A stretch of DNA of 10,568 bases from Oscillospiraceae bacterium (GTDB taxonomy: Bacteria > Bacillota > Clostridia > Oscillospirales > Oscillospiraceae), in assembly GCA_016287555.1 (NCBI GenBank), contig JAEFAK010000049.1, forward strand, positions 1 through 10,568. The letters run 5' to 3'. Shown here piece by piece: positions 1-5,572 of the stretch. Under the pieces are notes generated by a model. It saw nothing but the letters and a program-made list of their open reading frames with translations, had not been told where the DNA came from and searched no databases. The translations under genes and the position numbers were made by a program. Every line of letters begins with the position of its first letter. Position 1 is the stretch's first letter.

Positions 1-608
1 ACCACGACGGCCGAGATGCCGAAGAGCATGATGATGCCCTGAATAAAGTCGTTGATCGCGGTCGCCATGTAGCCGCCGGCGATCACGTAGATGCCGGTCA
101 GGACGGACATGATCACGACGCACCAGATATAGTCGATCCCGAACGCGGATTCAAACAGCCGGGACAGACCGTTGTACAGGGAGGCGGTATACGGTACGAG
201 GAAGATGAACACGATCAGCGAGGATACGATGCGGAGCGCGTTCGAGTCGAAGCGCGTGCCGAAATAGTCCGGCATGGTCTTCGAGTCCAGCTTCTGGGTG
301 AGAAGCCTCGTGCGGCGGCCCAGGATGACCCAGGCGAGCAGCGAGCCGATCACGGCGTTGCCGAGACCGATCCAGGTCGTGGACAGACCGAACTTCCAGC
401 CGAACTGGCCGGCGTACCCGATGAAGATGACGGCGGAGAAATAGGAGGTGCCGTAGGCGAAGGCGCTGAGCCAGGGGCCAACGCTTCTGGAGCCGAGAAC
501 GAAGCCGTTTACGTCGGATGCGTGTTTTCTCGAGCGTACGCCGATGATCATCATGACAGCGAAGAATACGATGATCAGGATGCCCGAAATGATGGAAGTC
601 GGATTCAT
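1..608 (-). CDS. Sodium:solute symporter (SSS family), N-terminal part, cut by window edge
   Basis: Membrane symporter that would couple Na+ entry to uptake of a small solute. The ATG at 608 opens a frame of about 202 codons running off the left edge without a stop. Visible marks: a first membrane segment (about residues 6-24), then GFVLGSRSVGPWLSAFA (35-51), which corresponds to the PutP/SglT region before and in the first core helix where the Na+ site begins. TMPDYFGTRF (111-120) and AGGYMATAINDFIQG (177-191) are also classic SSS motifs. An SSS protein is usually about 480-550 residues, so more than half is missing. The ribosome site AGAAAGG lies about 11 nt upstream. The gene is preceded by an aromatic leader peptide and terminator, which suggests (inference only) an aromatic amino acid or related compound as substrate. 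All 25 Ile codons are ATC/ATT with no ATA, unlike bioY next door. Confidence 0.9.
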   Translation of the reverse strand, partial: MNPTSIISGILIIVFFAVMMIIGVRSRKHASDVNGFVLGSRSVGPWLSAFAYGTSYFSAVIFIGYAGQFGWKFGLSTTWIGLGNAVIGSLLAWVILGRRTRLLTQKLDSKTMPDYFGTRFDSNALRIVSSLIVFIFLVPYTASLYNGLSRLFESAFGIDYIWCVVIMSVLTGIYVIAGGYMATAINDFIQGIIMLFGISAVV

Positions 609-637
609 GCCTTTAGTTACCTTTCTTCTTTCGTAAT

Positions 638-674
638 AAAAAAACTATGCGGTGCAGATCGATCTGCACCGCAT
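638..674 (-). terminator. Attenuator terminator upstream of the symporter gene
   Basis: Positions 647-674 form a perfect 28-bp palindrome. As RNA on the minus strand this is a 12-bp stem with a UCGA tetraloop, followed after AG by seven U (644-638). It sits 39-66 nt before the symporter ATG and downstream of the promoter at 853-881, so it can only terminate that gene's own leader transcript. This is the 3:4 hairpin of the proposed attenuator. Confidence 0.88.
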
Positions 675-714
675 TGGATTTATGCTCTCATAAAACCGCG
701 CAACAAATCGACCT
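656..714 (-). promoter_or_regulatory. Antiterminator pairing of the aromatic attenuator (regions 2:3)
   Basis: Minus-strand segment 714-703 (AGGUCGAUUUGU) can pair with 667-656 (GCAGAUCGAUCU) in 12 contiguous pairs, three of them G-U. After a 2x2 mismatch, 700-697 pairs with 670-673 for four more. The loop holds a small hairpin (679-694, UUUAUG / CAUAAA). This pairing consumes part of both arms of the terminator palindrome, so it excludes the terminator. Segment 714-703 is also claimed by an upstream partner: CAAAUCG at 758-752, inside the leader peptide gene, pairs perfectly with CGAUUUG at 710-704. The layout therefore matches classical 1:2, 2:3, 3:4 attenuation. Pairings were found by eye; no energies were computed. 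Confidence 0.75.
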
Positions 715-720
715 TACTAC

Positions 721-780
721 CTACATAGTAAAGTAAAACCAGAACCAGTAGCGATTTGCGGCGGTCTTCAAGGTCTTCAT
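721..780 (-). CDS. Aromatic-rich leader peptide (19 aa)
   Basis: A short gene with ATG at 780-778 and TAG at 723-721. It is preceded by a strong Shine-Dalgarno GGAGAAGG (784-791 on the plus strand) with 3 nt before the ATG. The product is MKTLKTAANRYWFWFYFTM: residues 11-17 are seven aromatic residues in a row (two Tyr, two Trp, three Phe). This composition is the hallmark of attenuation peptides such as TrpL and PheL. The peptide itself probably has no function beyond making the ribosome report charged tRNA-Tyr/Trp/Phe levels. The stop lies 6 nt before the segment (714-703) that chooses between antiterminator and upstream stem, so a ribosome finishing translation would cover it and allow termination. 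A ribosome stalled at the aromatic codons would cover the competing segment 758-752. Confidence 0.87.
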   Translation of the reverse strand: MKTLKTAANRYWFWFYFTM

Positions 781-796
781 TGTCCTTCTCCGGATC

Positions 797-824
797 CGCG
801 GCGAAATGGCTTGCAAACGCCGCG
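797..824 (-). repeat. Hairpin in the leader just before the peptide ribosome site
   Basis: CGCGGCG and CGCCGCG at 797-803 and 818-824 form a perfect 7-bp GC stem with a 14-nt loop. It lies 6 nt beyond the Shine-Dalgarno of the leader peptide in the minus-strand transcript. It may be a pause hairpin or simply structure that keeps the ribosome site open. Function is not known. Confidence 0.5.
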
Positions 825-852
825 ATTTGTGTTATATTTTTTCTTGTTGTGC

Positions 853-881
853 AGTATAGCACCGGCTTTTTCTCTTGTCAA
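853..881 (-). promoter_or_regulatory. Sigma-A-type promoter of the symporter leader
   Basis: On the minus strand TTGACA (881-876), a 17-bp spacer and TATACT (858-853), with the extended -10 dinucleotide TG one base before TATACT. Transcription should begin near 845-847, giving a leader of about 240 nt before the symporter ATG. Such a long leader is typical where the 5' RNA does regulatory work. Confidence 0.88.
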
Positions 882-910
882 CTATTTTTTTACAAATTTA
901 TCGAAATAAA

Positions 911-946
911 GCGCGCCGCCCTTTTCGGAAGACTTTCGCGGCGCGC
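911..946 (+). repeat. GC-rich inverted repeat abutting the bioY ribosome site
   Basis: GCGCGCCGC (911-919) and GCGGCGCGC (938-946) form a perfect 9-bp stem with an 18-base loop. The bioY Shine-Dalgarno GGAGG starts at the very next base (947). There is no U tail, so it is not an intrinsic terminator. It could affect bioY translation or mRNA stability. No clear consensus promoter for bioY was found between 860 and 940, and no BirA-type operator is evident. Confidence 0.5.
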
Positions 947-956
947 GGAGGAAGAA

Positions 957-1490
957 ATGCCCGTCCGTAAAATGACAGCCGTCGCGCTCGGCGCGGTGCT
1001 TATTATAATATGTTCGTGGCTGACGGTCCCGTTCGCCGTGCCCTTCACGATGCAGACCTTTGCCGTCTTCTGCGTCCTGATCCTGCTCGGCGGCAAGTAC
1101 GGGACGGCGGCGATAGGCCTCTACGTCTTCATGGGCATCGTCGGGCTGCCAGTCTTTTCCGGCTTCAAGGGCGGGATAGGGCATATACTCGGCCCGACGG
1201 GCGGGTACATAGTCGGCTTCGTCTTCGCTGGGGTCCTGTATATGGTCCTCGAGACCCTCGCCGAAAAAAACAGGTGGCTCCGCGCCGCGGTCCTCGCGGG
1301 CGGGCTCGTCCTCTGCTACGCCGTGGGGACGCTGTGGTTCCTCGTCGTGGCCAACCGCGCCGGAGCGGGATACGGAGTGGGCGCCGTGCTCGGCATATGC
1401 GTGCTGCCCTATATCCTGCCGGACCTCGCCAAGCTCTGGCTCGCCATTCTCGTCGGCGGCAGGCTGAAGGGGAAGATAAAGCTCCCCTGA
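957..1490 (+). CDS. bioY: Biotin transporter BioY (ECF S component)
   Basis: Substrate-binding membrane subunit of an energy-coupling-factor biotin transporter; it normally works with EcfA/EcfA'/EcfT, none of which is in the window. It has 177 residues, close to the usual 180-190 for BioY. Recognisable parts are PFTMQTFAVF (residues about 26-35), the core family signature around GGKYGTAAIGLYVFMGIVGLP, the GPTGGYIVGF segment, and a C-terminal LPYILPDLAKLWLA helix. About six membrane segments can be traced. The ATG at 957 is chosen over an upstream in-frame ATG at 756 because GGAGG lies 5 nt before it and the family start fits; the upstream extension would run through the divergent promoter. 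It is followed at once by a terminator, so it is monocistronic. ATA is the main Ile codon (8 of 13). Confidence 0.93.
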   Translation: MPVRKMTAVALGAVLIIICSWLTVPFAVPFTMQTFAVFCVLILLGGKYGTAAIGLYVFMGIVGLPVFSGFKGGIGHILGPTGGYIVGFVFAGVLYMVLETLAEKNRWLRAAVLAGGLVLCYAVGTLWFLVVANRAGAGYGVGAVLGICVLPYILPDLAKLWLAILVGGRLKGKIKLP

Positions 1491-1516
1491 GAGAGTATAT
1501 AAACGGCAATATATAT

Positions 1517-1546
1517 CGGCGGGGAGATCTTCTCCCCGCCGTTTTT
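1517..1546 (+). terminator. Intrinsic terminator of bioY
   Basis: An 11-bp stem (CGGCGGGGAGA, 1517-1527, with TCTCCCCGCCG, 1531-1541) and a 3-base loop, followed by five T. It lies 26 bases after the bioY stop. Confidence 0.92.
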
Positions 1547-1552
1547 GTGCAC

Positions 1553-1571
1553 TTTTTCAAAGCTTGAAAAA
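1553..1571. repeat. Inverted repeat upstream of the permease promoter
   Basis: TTTTTCAA (1553-1560) and TTGAAAAA (1564-1571) flank AGC, ending 5 bp before the -35 hexamer of the permease promoter. The position suits an operator for an unknown regulator, but AT-rich repeats of this length can arise by chance. Confidence 0.35.
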
Positions 1572-1576
1572 ACTTA

Positions 1577-1604
1577 TTGACAACGCCGAAAAAACGCCTA
1601 TAGT
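1577..1604 (+). promoter_or_regulatory. Promoter of the SLC13-like permease gene
   Basis: TTGACA (1577-1582), a 16-bp spacer and TATAGT (1599-1604). The start of transcription would fall near 1611, leaving a 5' leader of about 45 nt before the ATG at 1656. Confidence 0.75.
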
Positions 1605-1655
1605 AGAGCCGTTGCGGAAATTTCTCCGTAGTCTGTTTTTAAGGGTATTTTTCGG

Positions 1656-2834
1656 ATGAACGAAGCAAAAAGACTTTACGGGCGCCTCGGCCGCGCTCCC
1701 TCGCCCATAAGGCGCGGGCTGCCCCGTCTGCGCGGCTTTCTGAAAAAGAACGCCGTCATGGTCATAGCGTTTTTCGCCGCCGCCGTGACGACCGTCATAG
1801 TCCCCGTCGACAAGGCATACCTCGGCTACTTCGACTTCAAGACGCTGACCTGCCTTTTCTGCGTGCTCGCCGTCGTCTGCGCGCTGCGCGATATCCATTT
1901 CTTCTACGCTCTGGCCCGCCGTGTCGTCCGCGTCTTCAAGAATGCGCGCATGAGCGTCCTCGGCCTTGTGTATATAACTTTTATAGGCTCCATGCTCATC
2001 GCCAACGATATGGCGCTTCTGACCTTCCTGCCGCTGGGCTATATCGTCCTGAGCTCGACGGGCAAGCGCAAGTACATGGCCTTCACCTTTATAATGCAGA
2101 ACATAGCCGCCAACCTCGGCGGCATGCTGACGCCCTTCGGCAATCCCCAGAACCTCTATCTCTATTCCGCGTTCGACATCCCCAACGGGGAGTTTCTGCG
2201 CGTCATGGCCCCGCCGTTCGCCCTCAGCGTCGCGCTCATAACGCTCTGCTGCGTCGTCTTCGTCAAGCCCGAGCCGCTCTCCCTGCCCGAGGAGGAGCTG
2301 AAGGTCGATAAAAAGCGCGCCGCGCTCTATCTTGCACTCTTCGCGCTCGCCATAGCGATAGTCTTCCGCGGCATACCCTACTGGATAGGGCTCGCCGTCA
2401 TTCCCGCCGTGCTGATATTTGCCGACAGGAAGGCGCTCGCCGCCGTGGATTATCCGCTGCTGCTGACGTTCGTCTTCTTCTTCGTCTTCGCGGGAAACAT
2501 GGGCCGCATCGGGGCCGTCCGGGAGTTCTTCTCCGGCCTTCTGGGGAAAAACACGCTCGTATTCAGCGTGCTGAGCTGCCAGTGCATCAGCAACGTCCCC
2601 AGCGCGATACTGCTCTCGCAGTTCACGGACAACTGGCGCGAGCTGCTCGTCGGAGTGAACATCGGCGGCGCGGGGACGCTCATCGCCTCCCTCGCGAGCC
2701 TGATCACCTTCCGGGAATACTGCAGAAACGAGCCCGGGAAGACGCTTGCCTACGTCGCGAAGTTCTCGGCGTTCAACTTCGGCTTCCTCGCCGTGCTGAC
2801 GGCGTTCATGTCGCTGATAAAACTGACGTACTGA
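1656..2834 (+). CDS. SLC13/ArsB-like (ion transporter superfamily) permease
   Basis: Polytopic inner membrane transporter of the IT superfamily (SLC13, CitM, ArsB, NhaD relatives), which carry organic or inorganic anions or exchange ions. Its 392 residues resemble short bacterial members. The first inverted repeat shows ANDMALLTFLPLG (116-128) and a long signature ending in TPFGNPQNLYLYS (159-171). The second shows CISNVPSAILLSQF (310-323) followed by GGAGTLIASLAS (337-348). The SNxPS and GNPQN motifs at the two helix breaks are typical of the fold. The first 30 residues are basic and unlike a membrane segment. The upstream AAGGGT is a weak ribosome site 12 nt away, so a downstream start near residue 35 is possible. 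Substrate cannot be told from sequence. It has its own promoter and terminator, so it is a single-gene unit. Confidence 0.85.
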   Translation: MNEAKRLYGRLGRAPSPIRRGLPRLRGFLKKNAVMVIAFFAAAVTTVIVPVDKAYLGYFDFKTLTCLFCVLAVVCALRDIHFFYALARRVVRVFKNARMSVLGLVYITFIGSMLIANDMALLTFLPLGYIVLSSTGKRKYMAFTFIMQNIAANLGGMLTPFGNPQNLYLYSAFDIPNGEFLRVMAPPFALSVALITLCCVVFVKPEPLSLPEEELKVDKKRAALYLALFALAIAIVFRGIPYWIGLAVIPAVLIFADRKALAAVDYPLLLTFVFFFVFAGNMGRIGAVREFFSGLLGKNTLVFSVLSCQCISNVPSAILLSQFTDNWRELLVGVNIGGAGTLIASLASLITFREYCRNEPGKTLAYVAKFSAFNFGFLAVLTAFMSLIKLTY

Positions 2835-2847
2835 GCCATAATAATAT

Positions 2848-2873
2848 CGGAGGCGTCCTGCCGGACGCCTCCG
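2848..2873 (+). terminator. Terminator shared by convergent permease and EFR1 genes
   Basis: An 11-bp stem CGGAGGCGTCC / GGACGCCTCCG with a TGCC loop, 13 bases after the permease stop and 7 bases before the opposing stop at 2881. The plus side has only a short TTTGGGTTT tail and the minus side has UAUUAUUAU. It probably works in both directions. Confidence 0.75.
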
Positions 2874-2880
2874 TTTGGGT

Positions 2881-3708
2881 TTATTGCCCGGAAAAATACC
2901 TCTCGTACGCCCTGCGGCAGTATCTTATCGGCCCGGCCTTCGCCGGGTCGCGGGCGAAGTCGTAGGGGCCGTTGACGCGCATGAAGTCGATGATCCCGAT
3001 ATGTATCGCGTCGGCGGGGCAGGAAAAGGCGCAGCGCGTGCAGCAGGCGCACTTCCCGCCGAAGCTGAAGCGCCCGTCCTTATATTTTATATTCCCGACG
3101 GGGCAGGCCTCGACGCACTTCATGCAGCGCAGGCACTTTTTCGCGTCCACGCGGAAGAGCCGCCCGTTGAGCGGGTAAAAGCCGTGCTCAATGCGGCAGA
3201 GGGCGGACATGAGCTTCGCCCCGGCTCCCGGCCTCGGCGCCGCGCCCTCGCCGGCGGCTATCATCCGCGCCGCGGCGGGGATGCGCCTCTTCGCCGTCTC
3301 CCACATGAGGGACGCGGCCTCGTCGGAGTGGCGGAAAAGGATATTGTAGGGCATGACGTAGCCGAATTCGCCGGCGATCTCATAGCCTTTCCGGCGCAGC
3401 GGCCGCGCCAGCTCCGCGGAGGAAGCGTCGTTGAGCCTCAGCGGCTCGCCCGAGGTCTTCATAAACCAGACGCGCCCGCCCTCCGTCCCTTCGAGACCGC
3501 GGCAGAATCTCAGCACGGGAGTCGGCGCGTTGAAGCCGTAGACGGGGTAGCAGACGACGAGGTCGCCCTCGGAGGCCTTCTCCGAGCCGTCCCTTATCAT
3601 GCGCAGCGCTGCGCCGCGGCCGAGCTCCGCGAGAGCGTCCCGCAGTGCCTCGGCGCATCTGAGCGTATTCCCCGTCCCCGAAAAGACGTATATCCCGACC
3701 GTTTCCAT
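2881..3708 (-). CDS. EFR1 family ferredoxin (flavodoxin domain plus two 4Fe-4S clusters)
   Basis: Cytoplasmic electron carrier or oxidoreductase combining an FMN-binding flavodoxin-like domain with a bacterial 2[4Fe-4S] ferredoxin. The N terminus has the FMN phosphate loop SGTGNT (residues 10-15) and VVCYPVYGFNAPTPV (51-65). The ferredoxin part has CLRCMKCVEACP (Cys 192, 195, 198, 202) and CACCTRCAFSCP (Cys 220, 223, 226, 230), each a complete CxxCxxCxxxCP set. At 275 residues it fits the EFR1 family. The ATG at 3708 has AGAAGGAG just upstream and an extended -10 promoter at 3742-3750. Redox partners are unknown. Nothing nearby on the same strand is co-transcribed. Confidence 0.9.
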   Translation of the reverse strand: METVGIYVFSGTGNTLRCAEALRDALAELGRGAALRMIRDGSEKASEGDLVVCYPVYGFNAPTPVLRFCRGLEGTEGGRVWFMKTSGEPLRLNDASSAELARPLRRKGYEIAGEFGYVMPYNILFRHSDEAASLMWETAKRRIPAAARMIAAGEGAAPRPGAGAKLMSALCRIEHGFYPLNGRLFRVDAKKCLRCMKCVEACPVGNIKYKDGRFSFGGKCACCTRCAFSCPADAIHIGIIDFMRVNGPYDFARDPAKAGPIRYCRRAYERYFSGQ

Positions 3709-3741
3709 GGCTCCTTCTTCCTTTTCCGGGTTTATGCGGCC

Positions 3742-3750
3742 ATTATAGCA
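3742..3750 (-). promoter_or_regulatory. Extended -10 promoter of the EFR1 gene
   Basis: On the minus strand TGC then TATAAT (3747-3742), 33 bp before the ATG. There is no -35 consensus: the place where it would lie (3765-3770) falls inside the GC inverted repeat. That suggests an extended -10 promoter, possibly activator dependent. Confidence 0.65.
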
Positions 3751-3760
3751 CAGAAATAAG

Positions 3761-3792
3761 CCCGCGCGCTTTTTTTCGCGGGCGCGCGCGGG
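3761..3792. repeat. GC-rich inverted repeat between two divergent promoters
   Basis: CCCGCGCGC (3761-3769) and GCGCGCGGG (3784-3792) enclose a 14-base loop of seven T followed by CGCGGGC. It lies between the EFR1 -10 and the -35 of the plus-strand operon, covering the missing EFR1 -35. It could be an operator, an insulating hairpin or a terminator for stray transcripts. The sequence does not decide. Confidence 0.5.
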
Positions 3793-3804
3793 TATTTATT
3801 ATTA

Positions 3805-3833
3805 TTGAAATGCGGCGCTCGGAATGGTATAAT
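3805..3833 (+). promoter_or_regulatory. Promoter of the lipoprotein-ddh-mrp-MATE operon
   Basis: TTGAAA (3805-3810), a 17-bp spacer and TATAAT (3828-3833), with TG one base before the -10 (extended -10). Transcription should start near 3840, giving a 5' untranslated leader of about 130 nt before the ATG at 3971. Confidence 0.85.
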
Positions 3834-3933
3834 TATCTTTATTGCAGAGCAAAATGGCTTCCCAAGGGAAAAAAGTTCAAATCCGGGCCATCCTTTTTTC
3901 AAAAAGGCTTCAAGCGTCGGCCACAATTGCGGA

Positions 3934-3967
3934 GGATAATGCTCCCAAATCCAAAAGGGAGGTATCC
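3934..3967 (+). promoter_or_regulatory. Hairpin masking the lipoprotein gene's ribosome site
   Basis: GGATA (3934-3938) pairs with TATCC (3963-3967), and CTCCC (3942-3946) pairs with GGGAG (3957-3961). There is a small internal loop and a 10-base apical loop. The right arm is the Shine-Dalgarno GGGAGG (3957-3962) of the gene starting at 3971, so the folded form should lower its translation. The upstream ORF runs through the whole hairpin, so its translation would open it. Confidence 0.55.
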
Positions 3968-3974
3968 ACGATGA
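3939..3974 (+). CDS. Possible 11-aa upstream ORF coupled to the lipoprotein gene
   Basis: ATG at 3939 follows GGAGG (3931-3935) by 3 nt and encodes MLPNPKGRYPR, ending in TGA at 3972-3974. That stop overlaps the lipoprotein ATG (3971-3973) as ATGA, the usual arrangement of translational coupling. Spacing from the ribosome site is shorter than ideal and so short an ORF can occur by chance, so whether it is translated is uncertain. Confidence 0.4.
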   Translation: MLPNPKGRYPR

Positions 3975-5542
3975 AGATACTCAGAAATATCGGCATATTC
4001 GCTCTCTGCGCGGCGCTGCTGCTCCTTTCCGGATGCTCGGCGAAGGTCGCGCAGACCCCAGATCAGACCACTGTGCAGACGCAAGCGCAGCAGGGGACCC
4101 AGACAGAGCAGACGGCCCTTCCCGCCGCCTCGCAGACGGTCGACTCCTCCTCCTTTGAGGACGCGGCGGTCATAACCCTCTCCGGCTCGGCCGCGGCGGT
4201 CGACGGAGCGGCGATCGCGGAATACGACTATACCTGGCACGCCGACCCGACCGAGGCGCACGACGACGTCAAGGACAGCCCCGCCGAGTACTATACCGGG
4301 ACTGCTCCCGCCGAGGGAGAGACGATCTATATCGCGCACGACATCGTCTATTTCCCCGAACTCGACGAGAGCGGCTTTACGAAGCAGACCTATGACGGCG
4401 AGACGGAATGGACTTATTCCTTCTCCGCCGAGGGCTATGAGGACTGGCTCTTCGGGACGCTCCCCGTACTGGGCAGCGACCTCCCGGCGCAGATGATGCA
4501 TTCCGAGGCCGAGGCCTACGCCAACCCCGTCCTGCATATAAACGCCGGCGGGACCTACGTCCTCGAGGGCGAGTGGAACGGCCAGATCGCCGTCGACGTC
4601 GGCGACGAGGAGTCCGTGACCATCATCCTCAACGGCGCCGACGTGACCTGCACCGTCGCCCCGGCCTTCATCGTATACAGCGCCTATGAGTGCTCGAGCG
4701 ACGAAGTGACCGGCGAGAGCGACGTCGATACCTCCGCGGCCGGCGCGCGCGTCATCATCGCCGACGGCAGCGAGAACACCTTCTCCGGCTCCAACGTCTT
4801 CCGCATCCTCAAGACCAAGTATAAGGACGACGGCGTCACCCAGAAGAAATCCCATAAGTACGACGCGGCCTTTTATTCCTGCGTCAGCATGGAGATAGAC
4901 GGCACGGACGGCGTGCTGAATATATACTCCTCCTATGAGGGGCTCGATACCGAGCTGCATCTGACCGTGAACGGCGGCAGGATCAATATCTACGCCGACG
5001 ACGACGGCCTGAACGTCAACGAGGACTACGTCTCCGTATTTACGCTCAACGGCGGCGAGATGAACATCTTCGGCGGCCTCGGGACCGAGGGCGATGCCAT
5101 CGATTCCAACGGCTATATAGTCATAAACGGCGGCACGCTCCTCGCCGTCGCCAATCCCGGCGCGGACAACGGGCTCGACAGCGAGAGCGGTACGATCGTC
5201 AACGGCGGCAACGTCGTCGCCGTGGGCTCGAACATGGGCGGCAGCAGCCGCGTCGTGTATATTGACGGCGAGCTGCAGTACGGCGACGCCGGCGGCTTTG
5301 GCGGTATGCAGGGCGGCTTCGGCGGCGGGCAGTTCCCCGGCGAGCCTCCCGAGGGCTTCGGGGACGGCGAGCGCCCCGAGCGTCCCGAGGGCGGTATGCA
5401 GGGCCAGAACGGCGGCAGACCCGACTGGGGCGGTCAGAACGGCGGCCAGCCCGGCCAGCCTCCGGAGGGAGCTCCCGAGCCTCCAGACGGGGAGACCGGC
5501 GCGACGCCTCCGTCCGAAACTGAGATACCCGGTCAGAACTGA
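3971..5542 (+). CDS. Carbohydrate-binding domain lipoprotein (Cthe_2159-like)
   Basis: Predicted surface lipoprotein of 523 residues. The signal peptide (1-21) ends in the lipobox LLSGC with Cys 22 as the lipidated residue. A Thr/Gln/Ser-rich linker (about 27-60) follows. The body matches the Cthe_2159 type carbohydrate-binding beta-helix family (PF14262): SENTFSGSNVFRIL (267-280), SHKYDAAFYS (294-303), EGLDTELHLTVNGG (323-336), DDDGLNVNEDYVSV (343-356) and GDAIDSNGYIVINGG (374-388). NGG turns recur at 335, 360, 386 and 411, as in a parallel beta helix. Asp-rich turns suggest calcium binding. The C terminus (about 438-523) is low-complexity Gly/Pro/Glu/Gln/Asn. Family relatives bind acidic polysaccharide; the ligand here is unknown. 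ATG 3971 is chosen over the upstream 3842 start because of GGGAGG and the lipoprotein signal. Confidence 0.87.
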   Translation: MKILRNIGIFALCAALLLLSGCSAKVAQTPDQTTVQTQAQQGTQTEQTALPAASQTVDSSSFEDAAVITLSGSAAAVDGAAIAEYDYTWHADPTEAHDDVKDSPAEYYTGTAPAEGETIYIAHDIVYFPELDESGFTKQTYDGETEWTYSFSAEGYEDWLFGTLPVLGSDLPAQMMHSEAEAYANPVLHINAGGTYVLEGEWNGQIAVDVGDEESVTIILNGADVTCTVAPAFIVYSAYECSSDEVTGESDVDTSAAGARVIIADGSENTFSGSNVFRILKTKYKDDGVTQKKSHKYDAAFYSCVSMEIDGTDGVLNIYSSYEGLDTELHLTVNGGRINIYADDDGLNVNEDYVSVFTLNGGEMNIFGGLGTEGDAIDSNGYIVINGGTLLAVANPGADNGLDSESGTIVNGGNVVAVGSNMGGSSRVVYIDGELQYGDAGGFGGMQGGFGGGQFPGEPPEGFGDGERPERPEGGMQGQNGGRPDWGGQNGGQPGQPPEGAPEPPDGETGATPPSETEIPGQN

Positions 5543-5572
5543 CATTAAATAATAAAAAACGGAGGGATCACC

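Noticed and set aside
638..846. T-box riboswitch in the symporter leader
   Set aside because: No T-box consensus AGGGTGGNACCGCG, no stem I specifier layout, and the region instead holds a translated aromatic peptide.
638..846. TRAP-binding leader
   Set aside because: No series of spaced GAG/UAG triplets was seen in the leader.
680..862. 60-codon minus-strand ORF over the symporter leader
   Set aside because: It begins upstream at 862, partly before the predicted transcription start, has no ribosome site, and runs in a different frame from the well-supported aromatic leader peptide.
875..904. BirA operator for bioY
   Set aside because: TTGTCAAC at 875-882 resembles a half-site, but no matching GTTGACAA/GTTAACAA half-site follows at the expected spacing, and the sequence is explained as the -35 of the opposite-strand promoter.
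2875..3759. 294-codon plus-strand ORF opposite EFR1
   Set aside because: It covers the whole EFR1 gene, whose flavodoxin and two 4Fe-4S motifs are intact; the plus product is Ala/Arg-rich without motifs.
3892..3907. CCTTTT/AAAAGG hairpin in the lipoprotein leader as a terminator or riboswitch
   Set aside because: Weak AU stem without a following U run, and no recognisable riboswitch consensus.
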